Shown here one piece after another: positions 33,100 through 44,540 of a DNA stretch of 64,000 nucleotides. Position 1 is the first letter of the stretch, and the number at the start of each line of letters is the position of its first letter. The position numbers and the translations under genes were made by a program. Source of the stretch: Thinopyrum elongatum (lineage: Eukaryota > Streptophyta > Magnoliopsida > Poales > Poaceae); contig CM022298.1 of the NCBI GenBank assembly GCA_011799875.1, forward strand, positions 492,631,180 through 492,695,179. The letters are read 5' to 3'. Below the pieces are notes generated by a model. That model was given only the letters and a program-made list of their open reading frames with translations, did no database searches and was not told the DNA's origin.

Positions 33100-34640
33100 T
33101 GGATTCAACAAAGAGTGATGGTTGCTTCATCCGTCCAACTTGCTGCCGAGTCTATGTGATTTGACAGCTCATTGGTCATTATTACTGAGGTGGTATGACG
33201 GTGCTGAGTCTCAGTTGTACTGTACACTTTACTTTGGTGCATGACACATGCACCAGATGCTGGAGGTCCCACATTTCGGCGAAAGGAGGTAGAGTGCAAA
33301 AGCAACGAAAACACGGCAGCTCAGTGATTACATGGCCCACCTCACACTATCACCATATTTTTTGGACACCATGCGACACATAACTCTTTAGTACACAGTA
33401 CATTAATTTCTCAGCGAGATAAAATTGTACAATGTTATGAAGCTTTCAGCTTCTGTTTCATGTATCTTGCGTCCAAGCCCTAAAAAAAATTGTATCTTGC
33501 GTCCAAGGTTGCCCCGTTGCAACATTCCATCAAATACAAAGGAGACTAACATGCATGCTATTGCATCTCAATGATTCACAGATCATAGCCAATATGTACT
33601 CCCTCCGTTCCAAAATAAGTGTCTCAACTTGAGTACAAAGTTGTACTAAAGTTGACACTTATTTTGGAACAGAGACAACTAAAGAAAAAAAACAATCCAT
33701 GCAGTCCCTAGGCCTTGAACCCTAAACCCTAACCAGACTTTAATTTGCTCGCGATGTCGAACCTCCCAAAGAAATGAAGTTTGCAACTTTTTGACCATCG
33801 GATCATTTTGTGCAGTTTCACTAAAATCGAGCTGAGCATCCCTGTGGCAAAGAAATTGAAGAAATGTGGTCAGAATAAGACTAGTGGGACTAGTTGATGA
33901 GACATAAACTCATCACAAATACAGTAGAAGCCAGTAGAGGTATGTGCGGGGCAAAGAAGTAGAGAAATATCCACATGGAGCGATGTGGGCAGCTGGGGCA
34001 GTGGTGCAAGCCGACTGTAAAGGAAGTTGTACCTGAGGGATGTCTGGATGTAGCTAGAGGGTGGCGGGAGGCGGCATCTGCCCATGTCGCGGCAGTGAGC
34101 AAGGGACGAAGGCAACCGCACCGGCTTTGTGAGAGAGAACAGTGGGGACCCTTGATCGGGATGCGCCGACAGTGGGTTTTTGCCATCACCGACGGCGACC
34201 GCATCTACACAAAGCATCCGCCCCTTCCCCCGGCGGACGTGATCCGCCCGTATGTGTGACTAGAGATGTGGCCACAGTCGTTTTGTGCGAGAGAGTGTGA
34301 AGAGAGCAACCCCAGCAAGCAACCGTGTAGGCTCCTGGCTATGTATATAGTGGAGCGGTTTCTTTTTCTCTCCACATGAACCTTTTTATATTGCTTACGT
34401 GCCACTGAAGAAAATAACTTTATTTATAAATAACGCGGCACCATTCATGCGTGGTTCTTGACCCTCCATTAAGTTAGTAACTACTACTAGACGCGTCAAA
34501 TTATCACGCGGGCTGCATCATCGTATAGAAATGAGCTCCACCGTGTCACGTGTGTGGTTGGGGAAGACGCAAAGAGTGCTACGTGCGTGGGTGTGTGCAC
34601 CTCTTGTCTTCGAGCATGGTTATTAAAAGTATAGCCAACT
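33100..34640 (-). repeat. Duplicated block 2: promoter, 5' exon and decayed exon 2
   Basis: This block is colinear with 36850-38310 and, from about 33545 rightwards, with parts of 27590-31090. On the minus strand it has a TATATA box at about 34346-34352, a leader, a 5' exon ending CCTCAG/GTACAA (about 34031), an intron, and an exon starting after TTTGCCACAG at about 33841 that contains the AQLDFSETAQND word (or, in another frame, an early ATG). No long frame follows; it is a remnant of the same family as the gene at 27.9-30.8 kb. A Stowaway-like MITE interrupts it at 33599. Confidence 0.55.
33599..33674. mobile_element. Short Stowaway-like MITE in block 2
   Basis: CTCCGTTCCAAAATAAGTGTC and, inverted, GACACTTATTTTGGAACAGAG form long terminal inverted repeats around a short loop. 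The left target TA is at 33597-33598; the right terminus is imperfect. The same position in block 3 (about 37250) lacks it, so the insertion followed the duplication. Confidence 0.75.
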
Positions 34641-35315
34641 ACTCTACCACACGGTTATTATATGGGCAAAGAGTATAGGCAGTAATAATGACTAATGAGT
34701 CGTCAAATCACGAGGCCAACCTTTCCCTATGTTTGACTGAGGAAGCAACCATCATTTCACTCCTCGTTGAATATCCATGTCAACCACGACGTAGAAATAT
34801 CATTCACTCATACAATAGGGCTAGCTCTAAGGCTGGTGATTTTTTTACTCTATCTCTTTCTATTTTTCTCTCATTTACTTATTTTACATAGGAGCACGTG
34901 TAGAGGATGGCTATTCCTTTCGATGGGACTTCTTCATGGGGTTTAAGACTAGGCAGCTCTGAACATTATTCCCGCTACCCACCACTCTGAATCGTGCCAT
35001 CTATGATACTCCCATTGCAACAATGAGGTCCACTAGGTCTAGCACGTCCTGTAAGAAGAGACTGTCACACAAAACATACATTCTTGTTGCCTTCTTCCTC
35101 ATATAGTACGTACTACTAGTAGTACTACTTGTTCTCCTATATAAACCTTGCGCTTGGCATCTCAAAAATATTAACCTTGCGCTTGTCTCTTCGCCTCTTC
35201 GGGAAGTCGAGCAATGATGGTACTACAGTATATGGTTCTGGCTATCTGACACCGAATGAATTGCTGCATGTCCACCATGTGGGCGAGGAGCTAGGAGCGA
35301 GGGAGAGTGCGTACT
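34640..35315. other. No gene seen between block 2 and the next MITE
   Basis: Mixed A/T-rich sequence. A short internal repeat of AACCTTGCGCTTG occurs at 35145 and 35171. No splice-linked coding frame is recognised. Confidence 0.4.
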
Positions 35316-35317
35316 AC

Positions 35318-35514
35318 TACGTCCGTTTCAATATGGACTACATACGGAGCAAAATGAGTGAATCTACACTCTAAAATACGTCTATATACATCAGTATTTG
35401 GAGTATGTACTAGTAGTTCATATTGAAATCTGCTAAAAGACATATATTTCAAACAATATGATAATCTCTCTAACCAAGGTAGGGACGAGGAGTATACGTC
35501 TAATGGAGGGAGTA
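35318..35514. mobile_element. Stowaway-like MITE, about 200 bp
   Basis: The left end is degenerate (ACGTCCGTTTCAATATGG); the right end is ATGGAGGGAGTA. The interior CATACGGAGCAAAATGAGTG and CTACACTCTAAAATACGTC is a familiar Triticeae Stowaway interior. TA-rich flanks. Confidence 0.65.
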
Positions 35515-35702
35515 GTAAAATTTTCTCCCCGTCCTGCGAGCCACCGCGCGCGTGGGTGAGGGAGCGGGCGTAGGCGTAGTAAGCAAGCTTCTCCTCGTCC
35601 TGCGACTCTGTGAGCCACCGCTCCTGTGGGCGGGGAAGAGGGCGTACTAAGCAAGGTTCTCCTCGTTCTGCGAGTTGAATGGACACATCAAAAGTAGTAC
35701 AG

Positions 35703-36035
35703 AGCATCTCCAGTGTATAGAGGCAACCTTGCCTCTAAGGTAGGCCCCACATGGTTTGCCTCTTATCAAATGAAAAAACCACAATGTATAGAGACTCTAA
35801 CCAGCCTCTAAGGTGGGGCCTAGCAGAAATTTAAAAAGTATTGATTAGCACCACATTTGTCCAATCAGTAATATTTCTCTTGTACTTTGTTATGCTTCCT
35901 AAGGCTGACAAGTGGGACCAGATGGATTGTTAAATTTTTAGAGGCAGCCTCTAAGGTTAGAGGCGATGCTAGCCAATTTTTTGTTAGAGGCAGTTCATGT
36001 ATAGAGGCTGCCTCTAAGAGGAGACAGAGGGCTTA
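35703..36035. mobile_element. Foldback-rich MITE-like segment
   Basis: Many copies of AGAGGCA/TGCCTCTAA in both orientations, including the near-palindromes GCCTCTAAGGTTAGAGGC (about 35947) and GAGGCAACCTTGCCTC (about 35719). The left end AGAGCATCTCCAG resembles ends seen in grass hAT- or PIF-type MITEs. Boundaries are not fixed. Confidence 0.45.
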
Positions 36036-36067
36036 GAGTCAACAAAAAGCATAAATTGTGGATGTGC

Positions 36068-36340
36068 CTACTTTCCGGTCTATATGGCTCAATCTGAAAT
36101 CTCCCTAACCATAATAGATGTTGAGTTTTTTTAAAAGGAGGATTACCCCCGGCCTCTGCATCTGGGCGATGCATGCAGCCATTTTATTGATTATTCAAAG
36201 AGACCTTACAAAGTAGTACATCAGGTAGTCTGAAGTAATAGATGCTGAGTGGTGGAATAAATTTGTTACTTCCATAGTTCACAATAGTACTGAGCACGTG
36301 AGATGGTGAACGGAGGGAGTACGATACCATTAGTACTACA
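36068..36340. mobile_element. Second copy of the 31.3-kb MITE family, interrupted
   Basis: CTTTCCGGTCTATATGGCTCAATCTGAAATCTC matches, with changes, the first 35 bases of the MITE at 31308, and the following words (GATGCTGAGTGG..AAAT..GTTACTTCC.TAGTTCACAA) continue the match after an insertion. The segment ends GAACGGAGGGAGTA. Confidence 0.5.
36127..36235 (-). mobile_element. Short retroposon (LINE 3' end or SINE) with 15-bp target copies
   Basis: The minus-strand sequence ends GGCCGGGGGTAATCCTCC followed by an A-rich tail (36126-36135 on the plus strand is T-rich). It is bracketed by TAATAGATG(T/C)TGAGT at 36112-36126 and 36236-36250. A poly(A) tail and long target duplications indicate target-primed reverse transcription. 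At 109 bp it is a strongly 5'-truncated LINE or a SINE. Confidence 0.65.
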
Positions 36341-36443
36341 GTTCTTTTGGAAGGGTTGTAGTAGTCCCTCCCATTCACATGTTCACATTTCAAGCTTCAA
36401 TAAAAACGTTGCACGCAAGGATTAAGAGAAAACTCAGCAATGC

Positions 36444-36590
36444 ATGTACTCCCTCAATCCATATAGGGTCTAAAATGCGTTTTTGAGGCTAACTTTGACC
36501 ACATGTTAGAGCAATAATATGACATGCAACTTACACAAATCATACCATAGAATTCATACATGGTCATTGTATTGCTAACACATGCATGCG
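36444..36590. mobile_element. Truncated MITE fragment
   Basis: CTCCCTCAATCCATATAGGG opens the segment and GGCTAACTTTGACCACATG follows, a known kind of Triticeae Tc1/mariner-type MITE start. No matching right end is seen. Confidence 0.5.
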
Positions 36591-36849
36591 TTGCAATTAG
36601 TACGTACATGATACAGTAGTAAACACTATCTAGTACTAGTACTAGTTCATTGCTTGGTTTAGATTTGGAATTGAGGCCCGTAAACCGGAAGGGAGGGAAT
36701 ATTATTTTCTGGAACCATCCCTATACGGCCATACTTGATGTTTCGGAGAAGGGTTATATGCCTTGCTGCAACAGCACCGTCCAATCTTCACGTGTGTTGT
36801 TTTTCTTGGAAAATTATTATGAGAGGATTCTACGATGTGTGAAATGATG

Positions 36850-38310
36850 TGTTGTTCGTGTGTCCAACTTACTATTGGAAAGGTGTGGCTTTGAGATGTG
36901 ACGGCTCATTAGTAGTATTCCTTGCGGTTGTGCACTGATAATTTGGTGCATGGCACGTGGACCCGGATGCTGGATGTTCCACATGTCGAGGAAAGGAAGT
37001 TCTGTGCTCCTAGAATGGTTTCTCGCAATGCTATCGACCTTTCAGCATTTGTTTATATATATTGTGCTAGTAAATGTAATTTCTCAGCGAGATAAAATTA
37101 TACTAGTACAATGCTACGAAGCTTTCAACTTTTCTTTCATGTGTCTTGCCTTGAAGGTTTTCTTTTTACAACATTCCAACAAATACAAAGGAAACTAACA
37201 TGCATGCTAATGCATATCAATGATTCACATATCAGACCCAATATTTACTTCACAACTTAAGACAAAGTTGTGAGAAGGTGTACAAATAAAGAAAAAATGA
37301 TCGATCAGGTCCCTAGGCATGCTTTCATTTCCTAGCCACGGTGGACATGTTGGTAGCCATTTTCACGCGGCTCGTTGATGCCCGCTGAGACATGTAGCAG
37401 TTGGATGCACGCACCATCCAATCATTTTGTGCAGTTGCACTAAAATGGAGTTGAGCATTCTTGTTGACAAGGATATTGAATAACTGTGATTGCAATAATA
37501 GTGGCACTATTGATGAAACATGAAGAGTACGCCTGCCGAGCTATAGTACATTTTAGGCAAATAACTAGAGAAGATCCACATGCAGCGACGTGGGAAGATG
37601 GGCGGTGGAGCAAGGTCGGTTCCAGAGGAAGCTCTACCTGAGGGTCGTCGGGATGTAACCAGGAGGGCGGCGGCGGGCGGGATCTGCCCATACTGCGGCA
37701 GCGAGCAAGGGGCAAAGGCACTACCGCACCGGAGCTTGCTTAGAGAGAACAGTGGGTACCATAGATCGGGACGCGCCGGCGGTGGGTTTCCTGCATCGAC
37801 GCCGGTGACCGGAGGAACGTTGCGCATTGTCCCTTTCCACCGGCGGACTGGATCCGGCCGGATCAGGGACCAGTGGTGAGAGAGAGAGAAAGTGGCCACC
37901 GCCATCTTGTGTGAGAGAGTAGAAGAGACCGACCCCAGAAAGCAAGCATTGAGGATCCTGCCTATATTATATAGTATATAGTATAGTGGAGCCATTTTCT
38001 TTTTTCTCTCCATAACAATTGGTTTATATTCTGTACGTGCGCCATCGAGGAATAAAATCTTTTTTTAAATAATGCATCAAGTCGCAATTTGTTTGTTCAC
38101 CCGTGGTACACGATCCTCCATCAAGTGGACAGCCAGTACACGTGTCAAATTACCACATAGGCCGCCTTTTCATACAAATGAGCTCCACCGTGTACCCGCA
38201 CGGGTGTGGTTGGAAAAGAGGCGGGAGTACATGCACCATGCGTGCACCTCTTCTCTTCGTGCATGCACCCCACCTACGTGGGTGTGTGTGAGAGAGATAC
38301 AAACCTAGAG
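36850..38310 (-). repeat. Duplicated block 3: promoter, 5' exon and decayed exon 2
   Basis: Colinear with 33100-34640: GATGCTGGA(T/G)GT(T/C)CCACAT.TCG, AACATGCATGCTA.TGCAT.TCAATGATTCACA, TTTTGTGCAGTT.CACTAAAAT and the 5' exon. On the minus strand there is a TATATA-rich promoter at 37975-37990, a 5' exon ending ACCCTCAG/GTAGAG (about 37637), and an exon at about 37470-37325 containing AQLHFSATAQND that runs to a stop. The 168-codon frame at 37507-38013 spans the 5' exon and leader and is not taken as a protein. Remnant of the same gene family as blocks 1 and 2. Confidence 0.55.
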
Positions 38311-38667
38311 AGATGGCGTGTGCGTTCGTGAGTGTTTTTTTATGGGGGGGTGATTTCGTAAGTGTATTTGTGGGAATATGTGTCGATCATATCTCAAAAA
38401 AATGTGACACATGCAATTTGTGTGAAATAGAGGCCTAGCTATATCATATATAGAGGGAGCGATCCATGAGAAGAGAGGGAGGGGTCATAGATATCGATAG
38501 AGTCGAAGAGAGGATCAAGTGTGTGGGTGCGAGATTGATGAAGAGAGCCATCGAAATTGTGTGTGCGCACGTCAAAGATATAGGCCGACTGACCTACCGG
38601 AACGTCAGAGGGGAGAGGGCAAGTTTGTGTGTGGCAGGGACACATGACTAGAGCACTCGATGTATCG

Positions 38668-38698
<31 letters not shown>

Positions 38699-38831
38699 GG
38701 GGCAGAGCAGAGACTAACTAGAGAGGTAGATCGACCTCATATATGTGTTGAGAAGGAGAGACCTAACTACCTATGTCTTGAGGGAGATCGATCGACGTCC
38801 ATACATAAGCGAAGGACGAGAAATAGGTTGC

Positions 38832-38874
<43 letters not shown>

Positions 38875-39700
38875 TGCCGGAGGGGTGGTGGAGTTGCTTC
38901 TCGGAGATGGTGGGAGAGGCCTACTAGACAAGCGGAGGGTACAACTGCAATATCAAGAAGAGAGGGGATGTGTTTCTGTGTGTGCGTGTGCGTGATAGAT
39001 GTGTCGGGAGGCGTGCATGGATGATGAAGGGGGGCCATATGTGTTTGGTAAGCAGACCTAACTAGATCGGTAGATCAATTGTTGTGTGTCGGAGGAAGGG
39101 AGAGACATAACTAATGAGGTAGATCGATCGGCGCGTGGGGAAAACGAGTTATAGACGGCCTAGCTAGCTATATGTATAGTGGGAGATCGGTCGGTGTACA
39201 TCCATTTGTTAGAGGCAAATAAGGCCCAGAGAGACGGATAGAGAGAGAGAGGGATGGAGCTAGGAGGTAGTGCGAGAGGCCTACTAGATAGGGGGAGGAG
39301 TGTGCGATTGTGAGATCGATGAAAAGAGGGGCGAGAGTTTACACGTGTGTGGGACCGTATGAGAGACATGAGGCATGGACGGAGAAAGGAGGAGATGGAA
39401 AGTGTGTGTGTATGTGGAGGCAGACCTCACTCGAGAGGTTTATTGATCCGTGTGTGTCAGAGAGAAGGAGTTGTGGAGACCGTGGGAGAACGACCTAAAG
39501 AAAATAAATGTTTGTGCGTGATGGATAGAGTGCTGAGGGAGGGGGAGGGTGTGTGCATGCACGAGAGAAAGTTAGTGCTAGCTACAAAGGTTAGAGGATT
39601 GTGTGGTTGTAAAATACTAACAAAGATCATAATTCAATATAAAAGTGGATTCATATATTTGAATAAGAGATCATAGTGTTTTAAACCTATGCATGCATGA
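38310..39700. repeat. Simple-sequence and degenerate repeat region
   Basis: Contains (TG)n followed by a long G run (38665-38702), (GA)n at 38835-38875, a GA-rich stretch at 39235-39255, and four to five degenerate copies of GAGAGGTAGATCGACC/GACCTAACTA units between 38700 and 39470. No gene is recognised. Confidence 0.6.
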
Positions 39701-39765
39701 ATACAGCGGTGATACGCGTGGTGTGGCTTTGGACATGTTATACTATAATGTGATAATGCGTGGCG

Positions 39766-40030
39766 TTTGCAACTGACAGCTAAATATCGAACAATCTAAA
39801 CCATACTATATATCGAACAATCTCACATTTTATTTGAATTTGTGATAATGTGTGGCATTTGTAGCTCACAGCTAAATATCGAACAATCTCACATTTTATT
39901 TGAATTCATGATAATGTGTGGCGTTTGCAGCTCACGGGTAAATATCGAAAAATCTAAACCATACTATATATCGAACAATCTCACATTTTATTTGAATTTG
40001 TGAGTGTGGCGTTTGCAATTCACAACTAAA
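39766..40030. repeat. Tandem repeat, 66- and 92-bp units
   Basis: ATCGAACAATCTCACATTTT begins at about 39812, 39878 and 39970, with GATAATGTGTGGC(A/G)TTTG between. The longer unit differs by an extra AATCTAAACCATACTATATAT block. Non-coding. Confidence 0.75.
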
Positions 40031-40257
40031 TACTTGTATGCGTAGGGGGTGGGGCAACATACATTATGTGATAAACACATTATACATATGAGACAGGGTT
40101 TAGATTATGATGATCTAGCTAGAGCTTGAAATGTACTGTGATTTGAAATCAACATAAAGTGGATTAAAAAATTTGAGTTCGAGTTAATATAGTACACATA
40201 GTTCATATCTAACTCGACAGTAATCATGTGGTGTGTTGTGAAGATAATATACAAACA

Positions 40258-40381
40258 ATGGTTTAACTTGACAACAATGATGATTGTAGATCTTATTAAA
40301 ATAGAGAAACGAATTCAAATGGTTTAACTTGACAACAATCATGATTGTAGATCTTATTCAAATAGAGAAATGAATTCAAAT
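40258..40381. repeat. Two-copy direct repeat, unit about 61 bp
   Basis: ATGGTTTAACTTGACAACAAT.ATGATTGTAGATCTTATT followed by AAATAGAGAAA.GAATTCAA occurs twice back to back with few differences. Confidence 0.8.
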
Positions 40382-40599
40382 TTAGTTCATATTGAAGTGG
40401 TAGTATATACGTTTGGAATGCACTAAAATGTTCATTTGAGTAGCAGGTTACATGCATTATACACGTAGTGAAATATTTTAATTGAACATAACATGGATTC
40501 AAAGTTTTGAATGGCATTTGTAGTAACTCATATAGTAAAACGGGACTAGACTGCGGATTGATTTCTTTTTGTTTTTTTTTGTCGAGGGAAGTGTGAATT

Positions 40600-42965
40600 G
40601 ATTTGGTATGGTACACGTTAGGCTTGTCCGGAAATTTCAACCCACGCTTTAGTATCCCGAAATTTTAAGATATCTCTTTGTCTCGTTGTGCTCCTAAAAT
40701 TCCCTCCATCTCAACCCGTGCCTTGCTATCCCAAAATTACAACGCACGCGAAAACTCCCACCTCCTCTGAAATCCTGACACATGAAATTCCCGTGATACC
40801 CCTGAACCGAAAGAACCACCTAGTTCAAATTGGTGGAGGTACTTTCGTAACTTACCCCATATTTCGGACAAGCGCGTCCCTAAGCCATGGTTCCCCCTCC
40901 TATCCCCACCGCCCCCATTCGTACACCGAGGCCGCGAAAACCCGTGAAGCCCCACACCCTCCTCCGTCCACCACCTAGCTGGAGCCCCTTCCCTGACGAC
41001 ATCGTCCACTGCAACAGCTCGACGTTCCTCATCCACCGCACCGGATGAGGATCCGTCGTCGACCTCATCGTCCCGCTGGTTCAGCCACCACGTCCTCCAC
41101 CTCCAAGGAGCTGCCCTGATGTTTTCCTCGTCTATCGCGCCACCTACATTCCCACAGCGTTGTCTTAACCTGCACCACCGGAAGAGCAGCACCATCACCA
41201 ATTCCTGGGATGAAGCTCAGGCCTAATCGGTGCCACCAAAGAGGTTCTACAGTAATCGCTGCATTTTCTTCTTGATTCGATCTCACGGTGCTGCCGACGC
41301 TCGGTCCGAAGCCGTCATGGCGCGGCTCCATCTACGGCGGCATCGGCGGCCACTTCCTCCATGGCGTCGATCCCTCAGCGGTGACGTCCACATCAGTAGG
41401 AGCTGCTGCTGCTCTGGCTCTCGCTGGCCCTGCTGCTTTGGCTCTCGCTCGCGCTGCTGCTCTACTCTTGCTCTCGGTCCCCTGCCTCATCTGCTCTTGC
41501 TCTTGCTCTTGCTTGCGCTGCTGCTCTACTCTTGCTCGCGCTGCTGCTGCACGAGCAGCAGCTCCGGCTCTCGCTCGATTCCCTGCTGCTGCTACCCGAG
41601 ATACTGCTACATGACCAGATGCCCCGGCTCTCGCACGCGCTGCTGCTCTAGGCGCTGCTGCTGCTGCAGGACTAGCTGCCCCGACTGCTCTCTGGTAGTA
41701 CGTTCCCTGCTGTAGCGGCTACCGATTTAGATCACTGCTCCACTGCCACTAGTGCTCGAGTGGCCAAAGCTATTAGTGCACTGCTTTTCTGCTACTAGTG
41801 CGTTCAGTTTCGACGGTAAAATTCAGTTTCGACAGCAAAATTCAGTTTCGACAGTTAAGTTCAGAGATGAGCGGCTGATGTTTTTACATCTAGCACTTTT
41901 TGGTGATGTATTTTATTTACATCATCTATTGGAGATGCTATTAGAATGCCACTTCAGGTTAACATTGTCTCTCTTGTCCTGCTTCAGCCTCGCCATCGTA
42001 CACCACACCGGAGCCGCTCCAATGATGAAACCCTCCATCACAGCAGAGCAGTACCCTCGACTCCATCTCCAGATGCCTAAGATCTTCTTCCCCTCCTCTG
42101 ATAGCCACATCAGCCCCAACATCCTCAGCATCCTCATCTACCAACTCAATGATGCTGAGATTGACATGGTTTCACCATAGAGGTTGTACACTTGTTGCAT
42201 TGCTTTTTTACTTTACATGTTATATATATTGTCCACTAAGCACGCGTAGTAATGAGGAATATGATTAGTTTGTCCTATATGACAAGTAGTAGGTACTAGG
42301 CAAGTTAGCTATCCGTGATGGACTCTCTCGAAAGCCATCATTATTTATTTCTACGTGTTGGAGCTGTGCATGTGTAGATGGGCCTGGGAGTTGAGCTAGT
42401 AGGGCAGTGGCCTGGGTCAAAAGTATTATTTGTTCCTTTAGTGTCTCTTTCAAAGAAAAACCATAGGAATTTTAATATCCACTTGGCCCTCCTTTTTAAA
42501 TTCTTATTCATGAAGAACAAGACTAAGTGATGGTAGCATAATAGCATTATAACTATACATTTTCTTGTGGTTTGACTTAATTTGACCATGCTTCTTTGCA
42601 TTCATGTGAACCAAACACCCAGATTGACAGAAATCCTGTATTTGCAAATGCTCTGTTTTGCACGTGCATTCCTATCCTATTCCCGTGTATTTCCTATCCC
42701 TGCATTGTTAGAATCCTCCAATTCAAACGAGCCCTTACATAATTACTTCTGTTATAGATAGGTGTCAAAGAAAACCTTGTGTGGTTTGTTCCGCTCCTGC
42801 CATGCCGTCGTCCACCCCAGCTCAGCTGCTCCAACAACGGAAGGGTCCAGCATAGCAGGGATCCGCCCTCCAGACTGTCTTTGGCCACCTCAAATCTTCT
42901 TCCACGCCGCTGGCAGCCACCACAACTGCATTACCATCATCAACTGAGCAGATGACCTTGAGAAC
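40600..42965. other. Unassigned G/C-rich then mixed region, probably TE-derived
   Basis: From 40860 to 41720 the sequence is C-rich with CTGCTG/GCTCTCG runs (41395-41640) and opens on both strands, so the ORFs are composition artefacts. Three copies of AAATTCAGTTTCGACAG lie at 41815-41860. The stretch 42420-42760 ends CCAATTCAAACGAGCCCTTA and could be a hAT- or PIF-type terminus. No domain is recognised. The gypsy-like element at 42966 interrupts whatever follows. Confidence 0.35.
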
Positions 42966-44540
42966 TGATGTCGCTTGAACTACGTCGGTATTTCCCCAAA
43001 GGGGAAGGGATGATGCAGCACAGCTACAGTAGGTATTTCCCTCAGTTATGAAACCAAGGTATCAATGCAGTAGGAGAACCAAGCAACACTATGTAAACGG
43101 TACCTGCACACAAAGAACAAATACTTGCAACCCGACGCGTAAGAGGGGTTGTGAATACCTCCACGGTAAAAAGATAGATAAATTTGTGGTAGATTGGATA
43201 AATAGCTCTCGTTAAAACGTGAAATAAAATAAGTAATAAAAAAAGTGCAGTAAGGTATTTTTGGGTTTTTGGAATAATAGATCTGAAAATAAAAGCGAAC
43301 AAAAATAGATCTCAAAGCAAATATGATAAATAATAGACCCGGGGACCGTAGATTTCACTAGTGGCTTCTCTCGAGAAAATAGCATACGGTGGGTAAACAA
43401 ATTACTGTAGGGCAATTGATAGAAGATCGAATAGTTATGACGATATTCAGGCAATGATCATTATATAGGCATCACGTCCAAGATTAGTAGACCGACTCCT
43501 GCCTGCATCTACTACTATTACTTCACAATCGACCGCTATCCAGCATGCATCTAGTGTATTAAGTTCATGGGGAAACAGAGTAATGCAATAAGAACTATGA
43601 CATGATGTATACGAGATCTATTCATGTAGGAATAGCCCCCATCTTGTTATCCTTAATAGCAATGATACATGCGCGTCTTGCTGCCCCCTCTGTCACTGGG
43701 AAAGAACACAACACGATCGAACCGATCACAAAGCACCTTTTCCCATGGCAAGAATTATCGATCTAATTGGCCTAACTAAACCAAAGATTTGAAGAAGAAA
43801 TACAAGGCTATAAGTAATCATGCATATAAGAGATCAAAGAAAACTCAAATAACTTTCATGGATATAGATCTGATCATAAACTCAAAGTTCATCGGAACCC
43901 AACAAACACACCGCAAAAAGAGTTACATCAAATAGATCTCCAAGAGACAATTGTATTAAGAATCAACAAGAGCGAAGAAGCCATCTAGCTACTTCCTACG
44001 GACCCGTAGGTCTATGATGAACTACTCACGCATCATCGGAGAGGCACCAATGAGGATGATGAACCCCTCCGTGATGGTGTCTAGATTGGATCTCATGGTT
44101 CTGGAACTTGCGGCGGCTGGAATTGTGTTTCGTCGTCTCTCCTAGGGTTTCTGGAATATTTGGGAATTTATAGGGTGAAGAGGCGGTGTAGGGGGGCTCC
44201 GAGGTGGGCAAAACCCCCCTGGGCGCGCCTGGGCCACCTGGCATGCCCTGGTGGGTTGTGCTCCCCTTGGGCCTCCCCTCTGGTACTTATTTGGCCCACT
44301 AGGTGTCTTCTAGTCCAGAAAAAATCTCCAAAAAGTTTCACTGTGTTTGGACTCTGTTTGGTACTTATATTCTGCGAAGTAAAAAACAAGCAAAAACAGC
44401 AACTGGTACTGGGCACTATGTCAATAGGTTAGTCCCTAAAAATGATATAAAGTTGCTATAAAATGATTGTAAAACATCCAAGAATGATAATATAACAGCA
44501 TGGAACAATAAAAAATTATAGATAAGTTGGAGACGTATCA
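42966..44540 (-). repeat. 3' LTR (minus strand) of the 42.9-49.5 kb element
   Basis: Starts TGATGTCGCTTG and ends GACGTATCA on the plus strand. 1575 bp, near-identical to 47938-49491. Confidence 0.85.

Noticed and set aside
33714..33735. Telomere-like AACCCTAAACCCTAACC
   Set aside because: Only about two and a half units; not an interstitial telomere array.
37507..38013. 168-codon minus-strand ORF with a proline-rich stretch
   Set aside because: It crosses the TATA box, the leader and a splice donor shared by all three blocks. The frame is not kept in the other copies.
40737..41715. ORFs of 100-160 codons on both strands
   Set aside because: CTG/CTC runs and GC richness explain them. No conserved motif or splice context is seen.
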